Shown here in pieces: positions 25,405-33,795 of a DNA stretch of 64,000 nucleotides. Made by a program: the position numbers and the translations under genes. Origin of the DNA: Nannocystis punicea (GTDB taxonomy: Bacteria; Myxococcota_A; Polyangia; Nannocystales; Nannocystaceae); contig NZ_CP114040.1 of the NCBI RefSeq assembly GCF_026965555.1, forward strand, positions 10,762,001 through 10,826,000, in the 5' to 3' direction. Within the stretch, counting starts at the first letter, position 1. Every line of letters starts with the position of its first letter. The notes beneath the pieces are model-generated. The model was not told where the DNA came from. It made no database searches and was given only the letters and a program-made list of their open reading frames with translations.

Positions 25405-26031
25405 GTGAACGACCCCGCGTCCGTGCCCGCGCCCGCCGCCTCGCGCAACCCGCTCCGGCGGATCTACCAGTGGGTGCTCAGCTGGGCCGACACCCCGTAC
25501 GGCGTCCCGGCGCTGGTGGCGATCGCGTTCGTCGAGTCGAGCGTGTTCCCGATCCCGCCCGACGTGCTGCTGATCGCGCTGGCGCTGTCGGCACCCACGC
25601 GGGCGTTCCGCTTCGCCGCGTGGTGCACCCTCGGCTCGGTGCTCGGCGGCCTGTTCGGCTACCTGATCGGCTACGCCCTGTGGTCGACCTTCGAGCCCTA
25701 CATCATCGGCCCGGTGTTCTCGCGCGAGACCTTCGAGCTCGTCACCACCGAGTACCAGAAGCACGGCGAGCTCGCCGTCTTCATCGCCGCCTTCACGCCG
25801 ATCCCCTACAAGGTCTTCACCGTCGCCGCCGGCGTCGCCCAGATCAACATCGTCGGCTTCATCCTCGCCAGCATCCTCGGCCGCGGCGGCCGCTTCTTCC
25901 TCGTCGCCGCCGTCATCCGCCTGGCCGGCCCGCGCGCCAAGCAGCTGATCGACAAGTACTTCGACGTCGTCACCATCGTCACCGGCCTCCTGCTGGTGCT
26001 CGGCGTCGTGCTCTACCAGCTGCTCCGATAA
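25405..26031 (+). CDS. DedA/VTT-domain (YqaA-like) membrane protein
   Basis: 208 residues from a GTG start. About four to five membrane segments: ALVAIAFVESSVFPIPPDVLLIALAL (the ExxxxPxPsE/D-type signature of the VTT domain), WCTLGSVLGGLFGYLIGYALW, LAVFIAAFTPIPYKVFTVAAGV (the second F..R/K..P-like motif), FILASILGRGGRFFLVAAVI and a terminal IVTGLLLVLGVVLYQ. VTT/DedA proteins act in lipid scrambling and membrane homeostasis. The YqaA-like branch is supported by TPIPYKVFTVAAG. Confidence 0.85.
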   Translation: MNDPASVPAPAASRNPLRRIYQWVLSWADTPYGVPALVAIAFVESSVFPIPPDVLLIALALSAPTRAFRFAAWCTLGSVLGGLFGYLIGYALWSTFEPYIIGPVFSRETFELVTTEYQKHGELAVFIAAFTPIPYKVFTVAAGVAQINIVGFILASILGRGGRFFLVAAVIRLAGPRAKQLIDKYFDVVTIVTGLLLVLGVVLYQLLR

Positions 26032-26355
26032 GCGGCTGGCCGATCGTGCATGTCCTGAGGGCCATGCAGATCCGCGCCGCGGATCAACGCGGTGGTCCCC
26101 GGCTCCGAACCGCCGTGACGAGGTGCCGAAGCGCTTCGAGCGGAAGACGCCCGGGATCTGGCGGACGACGAAGCCCTGCGCGCGGAGGATGGCCCTGATG
26201 AAGCAGTCGGCGGGCGTCGGCCAGCGCGACGCACTGTCCTGGTGCGCGTGCGAGAGGCCGGCCGTCGCCGGCGACAGGACGCCTCGGACCGTCGCCGGCG
26301 TCCGAGCCCCTTGACGCGCCCCCCGCCGCGAGCGACACCGAACGCCGGTGCGACC
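26032..26355. other. Intergenic region with one 14-bp unit and a possible gene relic
   Basis: Holds a single repeat unit at 26051-26064. Around 26090-26230 the minus strand reads SASRWPTPADCFIRAILRAQ and VVRQIPGVFRSKRFG, which looks more protein-like than random high-GC sequence but has no start or end; it may be a fragment of a lost gene. Confidence 0.35.
26051..26064. repeat. Single 14-bp repeat unit
   Basis: TGTCCTGAGGGCCA with CATG on both sides, 20 bp after the DedA-like stop codon. Confidence 0.6.
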
Positions 26356-27525
26356 ATGACGAACCCAGCCTTCGTGAGCTGCCCCGACCTCACCGACGAC
26401 GACCTCCGCCAGGTCTTGCGTGAGCTGAAAGCGGCGCGCGACGAGCCCTCCCGCATCGGTCGAGCCCTGGCGGTGTTCCGCTACCACGCCGACTGGCACC
26501 AGGTGCTCTGGCACATCGCGCGCCACCGGCTCGTCCGCGTCGAGGATCACGGGCCGCTCCTCGACGTCCTGGCCGAGACCGCGACCATCGATCCGTCGTC
26601 GTCTCCCGACCTGCCGCAGCTCGGCGCCGACTTGCTGGCGCGCCTGCCCGACGGTCGGGACCACGGCCTGCCCGGCGGCTGGAACCAGCACGTCGACGAC
26701 CTCGTGTTCGCGCTGTATCGCCACGACCCGGCCCCGTTCCTGGCCCTGCGCGCCAGCTTGCCGCCCCGCTTGCGCTGCGCCCTCGACTTCGTGCGCGGCC
26801 GCGTCGGCGATCGCCTCGGCGACGCCGAGCGCGCCGACGTCCTGGCGATGCTGCTCGCCCACGCCGGCAGCGTCGGCCTCACCACCTTCGAGCACCTGCG
26901 GCTGGTCGACGACGCCGGCGAGCAGGAGCTCATGCTCCGGTCGGCCGCGGAGGTCCGCACCGTCGCCTTGCGCTTCGGCAGCGGCGAGGCGTGGGACGAC
27001 GGCCTCCTCGCCGGGGTCCGCAACGACCGCTGGACCCGCTTCGACGACGTCCTGCCGGCGCTGGCCCGCTTGCCGCTCGACGAGCTGATCCAGCGGCTCC
27101 TGCCGCGCTGCCTGTCCGCGGGCCTGCTCCACGCTCTCCTGTCCGATCGGTCAGACTCCGACGAGGCCCTGCGCGCCGCGGCCGAGGCCCTGACGAGCGA
27201 CCCTCCCGGCGCGTGGCTGCGGCACGGCCTCACCGAGGTCCTCAAGGCCCGCGCGGCCGCGCCGATCGAAAAATGCACCGTCCGGCTGGTGCGCGTCGGA
27301 CCCAATCGCATGCGCCTCATCAAGCTGCTCGCCACGCGCACTCCGGTCGGCGTCCAGGGAGCACGGGCGGCCGTCGAGGCCGCGCCCGCCGAGCTCGTGG
27401 ACGCCATGCCTGTCGCCGAGGCCAGGTCGCTCGCCGCCGAGGTCGAGGCTCTCGGCGGCGAGATCGCGCTGGATAACTTCCGCACGCACCCGGGCCACGT
27501 CGTCAGCGACCCACTGCCGTGGTGA
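26356..27525 (+). CDS. Helical protein with C-terminal L7/L12-like domain
   Basis: 389 residues, no signal. The N-terminal 300 residues are Ala/Leu/Asp-rich helices (CPDLTDDDLRQVLRELKAARD; RIGRALAVFRYHADWHQVLWHIARHRLV; LPPRLRCALDFVRGRVGDRL) that may be alpha-solenoid. Residues about 318-380 (CTVRLVRVGPNRMRLIKLLA; GVQGARAAVEAAPAELVDAMP; AEARSLAAEVEALGGEIAL) follow the pattern of the ribosomal L7/L12 C-terminal domain, including 'IK.vR..t..gl.eAk..Ve..P' and 'A..l...le..Ga.v'. In L12 this domain recruits translation GTPases. Here the role is unknown. Confidence 0.65.
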   Translation: MTNPAFVSCPDLTDDDLRQVLRELKAARDEPSRIGRALAVFRYHADWHQVLWHIARHRLVRVEDHGPLLDVLAETATIDPSSSPDLPQLGADLLARLPDGRDHGLPGGWNQHVDDLVFALYRHDPAPFLALRASLPPRLRCALDFVRGRVGDRLGDAERADVLAMLLAHAGSVGLTTFEHLRLVDDAGEQELMLRSAAEVRTVALRFGSGEAWDDGLLAGVRNDRWTRFDDVLPALARLPLDELIQRLLPRCLSAGLLHALLSDRSDSDEALRAAAEALTSDPPGAWLRHGLTEVLKARAAAPIEKCTVRLVRVGPNRMRLIKLLATRTPVGVQGARAAVEAAPAELVDAMPVAEARSLAAEVEALGGEIALDNFRTHPGHVVSDPLPW

Positions 27526-27706
27526 CGCTTCGTCGCGCGACGCGACGCCGAGCGGGCCTTCCGCAGCCTGCAGGTCCCCGTCGCGCCGGACCTCGATGCC
27601 GTGATGACGACGCCGCACCGGGGGCCGGGTCACCCGGGCTCGACGACGACCTGTCGCCGCGAAATCCGAGCCGGCCGCCGATTAACGGGCTACACAGCCA
27701 GCAGCC

Positions 27707-28372
27707 ATGAACGCCTCTCCTCGCACGGCTCTCCTCATCGGCGCCACCGGTCTCGTCGGCCGCGAGCTGCTCCGTCAGCTGCTCGCCGATCCCCGCTACA
27801 CTGCGGTCACCGTCCTCGCCCGGCGCTCTGCCGGCGTGCAGCACGACAAGCTCACCGAGCACCTCGTCGACTTCGACCGCTCCGACGACTGGAGCGCGCT
27901 GGCGAAGGGCGACCACCTGTTTAGCGCCCTCGGCACCACGCTCAAGGCCGCCGGCTCGCGCGAGGCGCAGTACAGGGTCGACTACACCTACCAGTTCGAG
28001 GTCGCCCGCGCGGCCCGTCGCAACGGCGCCGACACCTACGTCCTCGTCTCGAGCACCGGCGCCGCGCCGAAGTCCTCGATCTTCTACTCGCGGATGAAGG
28101 GCGAGCTCGAGCGCGACACCGCCGCGCTCGGCTTCCCGCGCGCCCGCTACCTCCGCCCCGGCCCGCTCGACGGCGACCGCCAGGAGCACCGCACCGGCGA
28201 GCGCTGGGCCCTGCGCCTGCTCCGGCCGCTCGCCCCGATCCTGCCTGCCGCGGCGCGCCCGATCGACGCCGCCATCGTCGCCCGCGCCGGCATCGCCGCC
28301 GCGTTCGAGCCCACGCCCGGCGCCGTCGACTACGGCGCCGCCGACCTGTTCCGCCTCGGCGCGCCGAAGTGA
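27707..28372 (+). CDS. NAD(P)-binding atypical SDR, HTATIP2-like
   Basis: 221 residues. Rossmann fingerprint TALLIGATGLVGRELLRQLLAD at the N-terminus, then LVDFDRSDDW, HLFSALGTTLKAAGSREAQYRVDYTYQF (typical of the HTATIP2/Semialdehyde-like 'cLGTT' group), YVLVSSTGAAPKSSIFYSRMKGELERD (YxxxK active-site pair) and YLRPGPLDGDR. It is a cytosolic oxidoreductase or NAD(P)H-sensing protein; substrate unknown. Confidence 0.85.
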   Translation: MNASPRTALLIGATGLVGRELLRQLLADPRYTAVTVLARRSAGVQHDKLTEHLVDFDRSDDWSALAKGDHLFSALGTTLKAAGSREAQYRVDYTYQFEVARAARRNGADTYVLVSSTGAAPKSSIFYSRMKGELERDTAALGFPRARYLRPGPLDGDRQEHRTGERWALRLLRPLAPILPAAARPIDAAIVARAGIAAAFEPTPGAVDYGAADLFRLGAPK

Positions 28373-28847
28373 CCGTGAGGCGCGCGGCCGACGGCCCCGC
28401 GCTCGTCGCCGCGTCATTCCATGGCCCAAGGGACAGGTCCACGCGGAGACCACCGACCTGCGGCCGTGACGGCCGAGCGCATTCGGCATGATGTCCCGAG
28501 AGACATCTCGAGCCGCTGCCGCATTGTCCCGTATCCGCGTGCCTCGCCCGAAGAGCTCGAGGCACGATTCGCGGCTGCCTCGCGGCGCGCGTCTGTCTCA
28601 CCGCAGACGGCGCGCCGCGTCGCAGTGAGCGCCGCGCCCACGGTCCGCGCATCGCGTCAACTCCTCGCATAGGGGACCCCTCTCCGAGGAGCGCCGGATC
28701 CGCTACCGCTTTGACCTCCAGCGCGCACGAAGCTGCCACGACGGCATGCCTGCTCGCGGCGTCAGCGAAGATTCGTCGGGCTGTTCGCGCCCGCTCGGCC
28801 TCTTGCAATCGCCGTCGACCACGCGGCCGCGTGCGGCTCGCGGCGCC
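28373..28847. other. Intergenic region with two separate 14-bp units
   Basis: About 475 bp between convergent genes. I see no gene. Units TGGCCCAAGGGACA (28432-28445) and TGTCCCGAGAGACA (28492-28505) are present 60 bp apart. Sequence from 28600 to 28680 is somewhat less GC-rich. Confidence 0.5.
28432..28505. repeat. Two separated 14-bp palindromic units
   Basis: TGGCCCAAGGGACA and TGTCCCGAGAGACA in the gap downstream of the SDR gene. Confidence 0.6.
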
Positions 28848-29990
28848 TCAGCGACGCACCCCGGCGACGAACACCGCCTCGGGCTCCGCAAGCGTCCCGG
28901 GAGTCAGCCGTGGGTCGGCCGCCACGATCATGAAGCTCGCCACCCCGCCGACCCTCAGCACCCCGGGTCCCGGCGGCGTCGCCTGATCGAGCCCCCAGTA
29001 CTGCGCCGGCGCCGTCGTCATCGCCGTCAAGATTGCCTGTCCGTCGAGACCTGCCTCGAGGAGCAGATCGATCTCCTCGCCGGAGATCGCCGCGATCTGC
29101 GTGTTGCCGAGGTCCGTCCCGTACAGCACCGTCATTCCCGCTGCACGCAACTTCGTCAGATTCTCGCCCGCGGCCCCGCCGAACGCCGACAGCGTCGAGA
29201 TCACCGCGCGCCCGGCCCACGCCTCGACCGTGCGCGCCTGCAGCGGCTCCACCGGCGCGTGCGCCAGCACGTCGGCCCCGGCCTCCGCGGCGACGCGCGC
29301 GTGGCGATCCAGCAGCGCGTGCGCGGCCACCTTCAACCCGCGGGCGTGGGCGCGCGTCACGAGCGCCCGCAGCGTCGCTGGCGGGAGCGCCGGGGCGTCC
29401 GTCACCGGCACCTTGATCACCTTCGCCCCGGCGTCCGCCAGCGTGTCGACCGCCTGTTCGGCGGCCGCCGCGGACTCGACCTCGAGCCCGTAGCCGTCGC
29501 TACCCCAGTCGCGGGTCGGGTAGCCGCCGCGCGCGGTGATCATCGGCCCGCTGGGCAGCACCACCAGCTCGGGCGGCGCCTCGCGTTCAGCCAGCCCCGA
29601 CAGCGGCGCCGCCAGATCGACCACCGCCGCCACCCCGGCGTCGAGCAAGCGGCGACCGCCCGGCAGGAAGCTCAGATGCACGTGGCTGTCGATCGCCGCC
29701 GGCACGATCCACCGGCCCGCGCGTCGCAGCTCCGGCGGTCCCGCGGGCACTGACCCGATGGCCGCGATCCGTCCGTCCTTCACTGCGAGATCCGCGACCC
29801 CGACCCCGACGATCTCCGCCCCGCGGATCACGAAATGCCCGCCCCGCGGCTCCGCCTCGACCGCACTGACGCTCGGCGCCGGCGCGCTCACCGGGCTCCC
29901 TGTCGGCCGCGCCGCCGCAGGCGTCCGCCCCGGCGCGCACGCCAGCAGTGCCAGCCCCAGGAGACACGTCGCCCCGCCCCGCCCGCGCAT
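28848..29990 (-). CDS. Amidohydrolase (imidazolonepropionase-like) lipoprotein
   Basis: 380 residues. With the start at 29990 the protein begins MRGRGGATCLLGLALLAC, a good lipoprotein signal. The metal-dependent amidohydrolase fold is clear: AIDSHVHLSFLPGG (HxH), GAKVIKVPVTD, GLKVAAHALLDRHARVA (His), ADVLAHAPVE (His) and VLYGTDLGNTQ (metal Asp). C-terminal PAQYWGLDQATPPGPGVLRVGGVASFMIVAADP closes the small beta domain. Expected to hydrolyse a cyclic amide or dipeptide-like bond in the periplasm. The frame continues upstream to 30449 through 78-bp tandem copies, each repeating the ATG and N-terminal codons, so extra in-frame starts exist at 30068, 30113 and beyond. Confidence 0.8.
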   Translation of the reverse strand: MRGRGGATCLLGLALLACAPGRTPAAARPTGSPVSAPAPSVSAVEAEPRGGHFVIRGAEIVGVGVADLAVKDGRIAAIGSVPAGPPELRRAGRWIVPAAIDSHVHLSFLPGGRRLLDAGVAAVVDLAAPLSGLAEREAPPELVVLPSGPMITARGGYPTRDWGSDGYGLEVESAAAAEQAVDTLADAGAKVIKVPVTDAPALPPATLRALVTRAHARGLKVAAHALLDRHARVAAEAGADVLAHAPVEPLQARTVEAWAGRAVISTLSAFGGAAGENLTKLRAAGMTVLYGTDLGNTQIAAISGEEIDLLLEAGLDGQAILTAMTTAPAQYWGLDQATPPGPGVLRVGGVASFMIVAADPRLTPGTLAEPEAVFVAGVRR

Positions 29991-30204
29991 CGCCGCCCTC
30001 GCACGTGGCCCGGCGATACCTGCCCGAACGGACATGTCCGAACACGTCGCCTCGCCCCGCCCGCGCATCGCCGCCCTCGCGCGCGGCCCGGCGATACCTG
30101 CCCGAACGGACATGTCCGAACACGTCGCCCCGCCCCGCCCGCTCATCGCCGCCCTCGCACGCGGTCCGGCGATACCTGCCCGCACGGACATGTCCGAAAG
30201 TCCT
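29967..30204. repeat. 78-bp tandem repeat containing the 5' end of a gene
   Basis: Copies begin at 29988, 30066 and 30144 (period exactly 78, 26 codons). Each carries the start-region codons of the amidohydrolase (MRGRGGATC) and an internal pair of 14-mers TGCCCGAACGGACA and TGTCCGAACACGTC. Frame is kept across all copies. Confidence 0.9.
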
Positions 30205-30448
30205 GTCCACTCGCCGTCCGGCCTGGCGCGCAGCCCGGTAGCACCTGCTTCACCGTCGCCTCCTACCATCGCCGCCGCACCCCCTCGGCCCTCGGCCCTG
30301 CCCCGCAACCCGCCGAGACTGCCCTCGCGCACGGCAGCAACACCGACCCAACGGACAGCCCCTGCCCTCACCGCTGTGCTCCTCCGGAGCCGACCGGCGC
30401 GACCTGCCCGAACGACCGGATCACCCGTTCGCCCCTCCCGCAAGGACA
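29991..30448. other. Repeat-rich leader region
   Basis: Upstream of the amidohydrolase. Contains the 78-bp tandem copies and, to about 30448, Pro/Ala/Arg-type sequence with no gene I can support. Confidence 0.5.
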
Positions 30449-30518
30449 TGCCCCTTCAAACATGTCCCTCGTCGCCTGTCCTTCACACCATGCCCCTCCG
30501 GACATGTCTCCATTACAC
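30449..30518. repeat. 14-bp palindromic repeat array, 5 units
   Basis: Five contiguous units: TGCCCCTTCAAACA, TGTCCCTCGTCGCC, TGTCCTTCACACCA, TGCCCCTCCGGACA, TGTCTCCATTACAC. It lies just beyond the minus-strand stop codon (30524) of the enoyl-CoA hydratase gene. Confidence 0.9.
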
Positions 30519-30523
30519 TAGAA

Positions 30524-31246
30524 CTACCCCTTCTTCGCCTGCGCCTTCGCGGCCAGGAACGCGCCGATGCGGGCGCGCAGGGCGGGGTCGGACCAGTGGG
30601 GGAGCAGCGCCTCGCGCTCGGCGCGGCGCTGGGCCGGGTCGACGTCGAGGACGCCGCCGCGGATCGCCCGCTTGGCGGCGCTGTAGGCGTCGGCGGGGTG
30701 GCTGGCGAGCTCGGTGAGGCGCTGGCGGGCGACGGCTTCGGCGGCGGCGGCGACCTCGTCGACCAGGCCGACGCGGAGCGCGTCCTGGGGGTCGTAGAGG
30801 CGGGCGCCGAGGATCACCTCGTCGAGCGACTGCGGGTTGACCCGCTTCCGCGCCAGCGCCAGCGCCGTCGCGGGGAAGTGCAGGCCGAGCGCCACCTCGT
30901 TGAGGCCGATCTTCAGCCTGGGATCGGCCGCGCACACGCGGTGGTCGCAGCACATGGCGACCAGGCAGCCGCCCGCGATCGCGTGGCCGCTGACCAGCGC
31001 GACCGTCGGCCCCGGGTAGTTGTAGAGCTCGTGGAGCAGGTCCTCGAGGACAGCCAGGAATTCGTCGAGCCCGGCGGCGTCGAGCGTCGCCAGCTCGAAG
31101 AAGTTGAGCCCGGCGGAGAACGCATCACCCTCGCCGCGGAGCAGCACCGGCTGCCCCTCGGCCCGCGCCAGCTGGCCGCGAAGCGACTGCATCAGCGCCG
31201 AGCTCAGCGCGTTCTTCCCCGGACCCGACAGGACGACATCGATCAT
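30524..31246 (-). CDS. Enoyl-CoA hydratase/isomerase family protein
   Basis: 240 residues of crotonase fold. VLLRGEGDAFSAGLNFFELATLD and VALVSGHAIAGGCLVAMCCDHRVCA are the two oxyanion-hole segments; LKIGLNEVALGLHFPATALAL carries the acidic residue usually involved in catalysis. The C-terminal helices (SHPADAYSAAKRAIRGGVL) are typical. It is expected to hydrate or isomerise an acyl-CoA double bond; the first catalytic Glu region is not clearly conserved, so substrate and reaction type are open. Confidence 0.85.
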   Translation of the reverse strand: MIDVVLSGPGKNALSSALMQSLRGQLARAEGQPVLLRGEGDAFSAGLNFFELATLDAAGLDEFLAVLEDLLHELYNYPGPTVALVSGHAIAGGCLVAMCCDHRVCAADPRLKIGLNEVALGLHFPATALALARKRVNPQSLDEVILGARLYDPQDALRVGLVDEVAAAAEAVARQRLTELASHPADAYSAAKRAIRGGVLDVDPAQRRAEREALLPHWSDPALRARIGAFLAAKAQAKKG

Positions 31247-31279
31247 CGCCCTGATTTTACCGCGTCGGGCCGGCGCGGC

Positions 31280-32419
31280 TCAGCGGAACAGCGAGAGGAT
31301 CCTGTCCCACCAGCTCCGGGCGCCCTCGACCTTCGACGCGATCCCCTCGTCGTCCGTGCGGCCGCCCGGGGCCGCCGGCCCGCTCGCCGCGTCCTCGGCA
31401 TCCGCGCCGGCGTCGTTCCAGTCGGCGAGGATCTCCTCGAGCGTCTCGACCAGCGACGTGTAGTCCTGGATCTCCGACTGCAGGTAGATCCGCTCGGGCA
31501 CGTTCTTGTTCTGGATCGGCGCGAACGCGGCCTGGACCGTCGCCAGGTGCTCACGGCCGCGGAGCAGGCAGCGGGTCACCGCCCCCTTGGCCTCGTCGCC
31601 GGTCTGACCCAGCTCGACCAGGTCGCGCGCCGCGGCCTCGGCCGAGCTCACCGTCTCCTTGTCGTGGCGGTCGAGGCAGTCGAGCAATTGCGGCACGCAC
31701 GCCGCGAGCGCCTGCTTCTGGCGCGCGCGGTCGCCTTCGAGCTCGGTCTGGATCTTCTGCGCCATCAGGTGGGCCGCGTGCCAGCGCGTGCGCGGCACCG
31801 GCGACTGCAGCTCGGCGAGCGCCACCTCGAACGTGTACTCGACCTCGGGCTCCTCCTCCTGCGCCGACGACTCCGGCCGGTTGGCGATCAGCTGCGCGGC
31901 CTGGGCCTGCATCGCCGCGACGTGGGCCGGGTTGTACTTGGCGTACAGCTGCCCGTACTGCGTCGTGATCCTGTGCATCGTGTCCTGGCTCATCGCCAGG
32001 GTCCACGCCTCGCGCCCGCTGTTCCACACCGTCATGCTGACGCCGTGGCGCGCCAGCAGGGCCTCGAAGTCGACGCCGGGCTGGGCCGCCTCGGCCGACA
32101 GGCGCGCGTACATGTCGAGCGTCAGCCCGCCGCGGACCTCCTGGCTCATGTCGGCGACGTCGCCGAAGTGCGCCTGCATCGTCAGCGCGTTCTGGGCCGT
32201 GTTGAAGCGCGCCCACAGCTGCCCGCTCTTGTCGGCGTCCATGCGAGCGTGCCAGCTGTTCCACGCCTGTCCCCACGCGTGCTCGTCGACACCCTTCGTC
32301 GCGAGGTAGCGCAGGAAGTACGGCTTGAACGCGGGCTCGCCGTGTTGCGCCCGCAGCTCGTTGTGTTTGCTCATGGTCTCGGCCATGGCTTCGAGGGAGA
32401 GTCCGTGAATTGCGTCCAT
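31280..32419 (-). CDS. Hypothetical protein with internal duplication, 379 aa
   Basis: Soluble, acidic, mostly helical. Two related segments of about 65 residues occur in the N-terminal half: KGVDEHAWGQAWNSWHARMD followed by a helix ending NTAQNALTMQ, and HGVSMTVWNSGREAWTLAMS followed by KYNPAHVAAM. Both share the 'Gv....W...w...m..d' pattern. The middle (VALAELQSPVPRTRWHAAHLMAQKIQTEL) looks like an armadillo/HEAT-type stretch, and the C-terminus is a disordered Asp/Ala/Pro segment ending in an amphipathic WWDRILSLFR. Family not recognised. It is divergent from the TolB-like lipoprotein across 89 bp. Confidence 0.65.
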   Translation of the reverse strand: MDAIHGLSLEAMAETMSKHNELRAQHGEPAFKPYFLRYLATKGVDEHAWGQAWNSWHARMDADKSGQLWARFNTAQNALTMQAHFGDVADMSQEVRGGLTLDMYARLSAEAAQPGVDFEALLARHGVSMTVWNSGREAWTLAMSQDTMHRITTQYGQLYAKYNPAHVAAMQAQAAQLIANRPESSAQEEEPEVEYTFEVALAELQSPVPRTRWHAAHLMAQKIQTELEGDRARQKQALAACVPQLLDCLDRHDKETVSSAEAAARDLVELGQTGDEAKGAVTRCLLRGREHLATVQAAFAPIQNKNVPERIYLQSEIQDYTSLVETLEEILADWNDAGADAEDAASGPAAPGGRTDDEGIASKVEGARSWWDRILSLFR

Positions 32420-32508
32420 GGGGGGTTTCGGGGGCCGGCGGATACCACTCGCGACTCGCCGCGCACAAGACGGCGAAACCGCGCCACCATCCTGTTATCC
32501 TCCCGGAC

Positions 32509-33660
32509 ATGCGTCCCGTCCTCGCCCGCCTCGCGGCCCCGCTGACCGTCCTCGCCCTCGCCGCGTGTCAGGGCGCCGCTCCGCCGGCCGCCGACAAGCC
32601 CGCTGCCAAGCCCGCCGCCGACAAGCCCGCCGCCGACAAACCCACCGCCGACAAGCCCGCCGAGGCGCCCGCGGACAAGCCCGACCCGGGCGTCCCGCTG
32701 GCGGGCGAGCGCCACTTCAAGTCGCTGCAGCAGCTCACCTTCGGAGGCGAGAACGCGGAGGCGTACTTCTCCGGCGACGAGAAGCGGCTGGTGTTCCAGA
32801 GCACCCGCGACGGGGCCGGATGCGACCAGATCTACACGCTCGACCTGGCCGACAAGACAGCCAAGCGGGTCAGCTCGGGCAAGGGCCGCACGACCTGCGC
32901 CTACTTCCTCCCGGGCGACCAGCGGATCCTCTACGCCTCGACCCACGCGGCCGCCGACGACTGCCTGCCCAACCCCGACCGCAGCCGCGGCTACGTGTGG
33001 AAGCTCTACCCCGAGTTCGACATCTACACCGCCGCCGCCGACGGGAGCGACATCAAGCCGCTGGTCACCGGCCCCGGCTACGACGCCGAGGCCACGGTCT
33101 CGCCGACGGGCGACGCGATCGTGTTCACCTCGACCCGCGACGGCGACCCCGAGCTGTACAAGATCAACGTCGACGGCACCGGCCTCGTGCGCCTCACCAA
33201 CACCCGCGGCTACGACGGCGGCGCCTTCTTCTCGCCCGACGGCAAGCGGATCGTCTACCGCGCCAACCACCCCGAGGGCGAGGCCGAGCTCAAGGCCTAC
33301 GACGATATCATCAAGGAGCACCTGGTCCGCCCGACCCGCCTCGAGATCTTCGTGATGAACGCCGACGGCAGCGAGCAGCGCCAGGTGACGAAGAACGGCA
33401 AGGCCAACTTCGCCCCGTTCTTCCACCCCGACGGCAAGCGCATCGTCTTCAGCTCCAACCAGGGCGACCCCAAGGGCCGCAACTTCGACCTCTACCTGAT
33501 CGGCGACGACGGCGAGGGCCAGGAGCAGGTCACCTTCAGCGACACCTTCGACGGCTTCCCGATGTTCACCCGCGACGGCAAGCACCTGGTGTTCGCCTCC
33601 AACCGCGGCGCCAAGACCCACGGCGACACTGACGTGTTCCTGGCCGAGTGGGTCGACTGA
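32509..33660 (+). CDS. TolB-like beta-propeller lipoprotein
   Basis: 383 residues. Lipobox LAAC near residue 20, then a Lys/Pro/Ala repeat (ADKPAAKPAADKPAADKP) as a flexible stalk. The rest is a PD40/TolB-type propeller: FSGDEKRLVFQSTRDG, YDAEATVSPTGDAIVFTSTRDGDPELYKI, AFFSPDGKRIVYRANH, PFFHPDGKRIVFSSNQGDPKG and PMFTRDGKHLVFASNRGAKTHG. Such repeats bind proteins or peptides; periplasmic location is expected. The start at 32509 places the signal peptide correctly. The gene is followed directly by a four-unit 14-bp repeat array. Confidence 0.88.
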   Translation: MRPVLARLAAPLTVLALAACQGAAPPAADKPAAKPAADKPAADKPTADKPAEAPADKPDPGVPLAGERHFKSLQQLTFGGENAEAYFSGDEKRLVFQSTRDGAGCDQIYTLDLADKTAKRVSSGKGRTTCAYFLPGDQRILYASTHAAADDCLPNPDRSRGYVWKLYPEFDIYTAAADGSDIKPLVTGPGYDAEATVSPTGDAIVFTSTRDGDPELYKINVDGTGLVRLTNTRGYDGGAFFSPDGKRIVYRANHPEGEAELKAYDDIIKEHLVRPTRLEIFVMNADGSEQRQVTKNGKANFAPFFHPDGKRIVFSSNQGDPKGRNFDLYLIGDDGEGQEQVTFSDTFDGFPMFTRDGKHLVFASNRGAKTHGDTDVFLAEWVD

Positions 33661-33663
33661 CCC

Positions 33664-33719
33664 TGTCTTCAGGGACCTGTCCCGGGGGACCTGTCCCCGG
33701 GAGCCTGCCCTGAGAGCCA
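33664..33719. repeat. 14-bp palindromic repeat array, 4 units
   Basis: TGTCTTCAGGGACC, TGTCCCGGGGGACC, TGTCCCCGGGAGCC, TGCCCTGAGAGCCA, starting 3 bp after the stop codon at 33660. The second and third units can form a strong GGGGAC/GTCCCC hairpin, so this array might also end transcription. Confidence 0.9.
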
Positions 33720-33795
33720 GGTCAGCGCGCTCGTCGCCGCGCCGCTCGCGCGGCGCCCGGCCTCGCACCGCGACGCGAAGCCGATGAATTCGCGC

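Noticed and set aside
26084..26338. Small gene or gene fragment on either strand
   Set aside because: A short stretch looks protein-like, but there is no start, stop or family to support a call; mentioned only as a possible relic.
29038..29065. 14-bp repeat pair inside the amidohydrolase body
   Set aside because: TGTCCGTCGAGACC and TGCCTCGAGGAGCA fit the consensus, but the codons (LLLEAGLDGQAIL) look like ordinary family sequence, so this may be coincidence.
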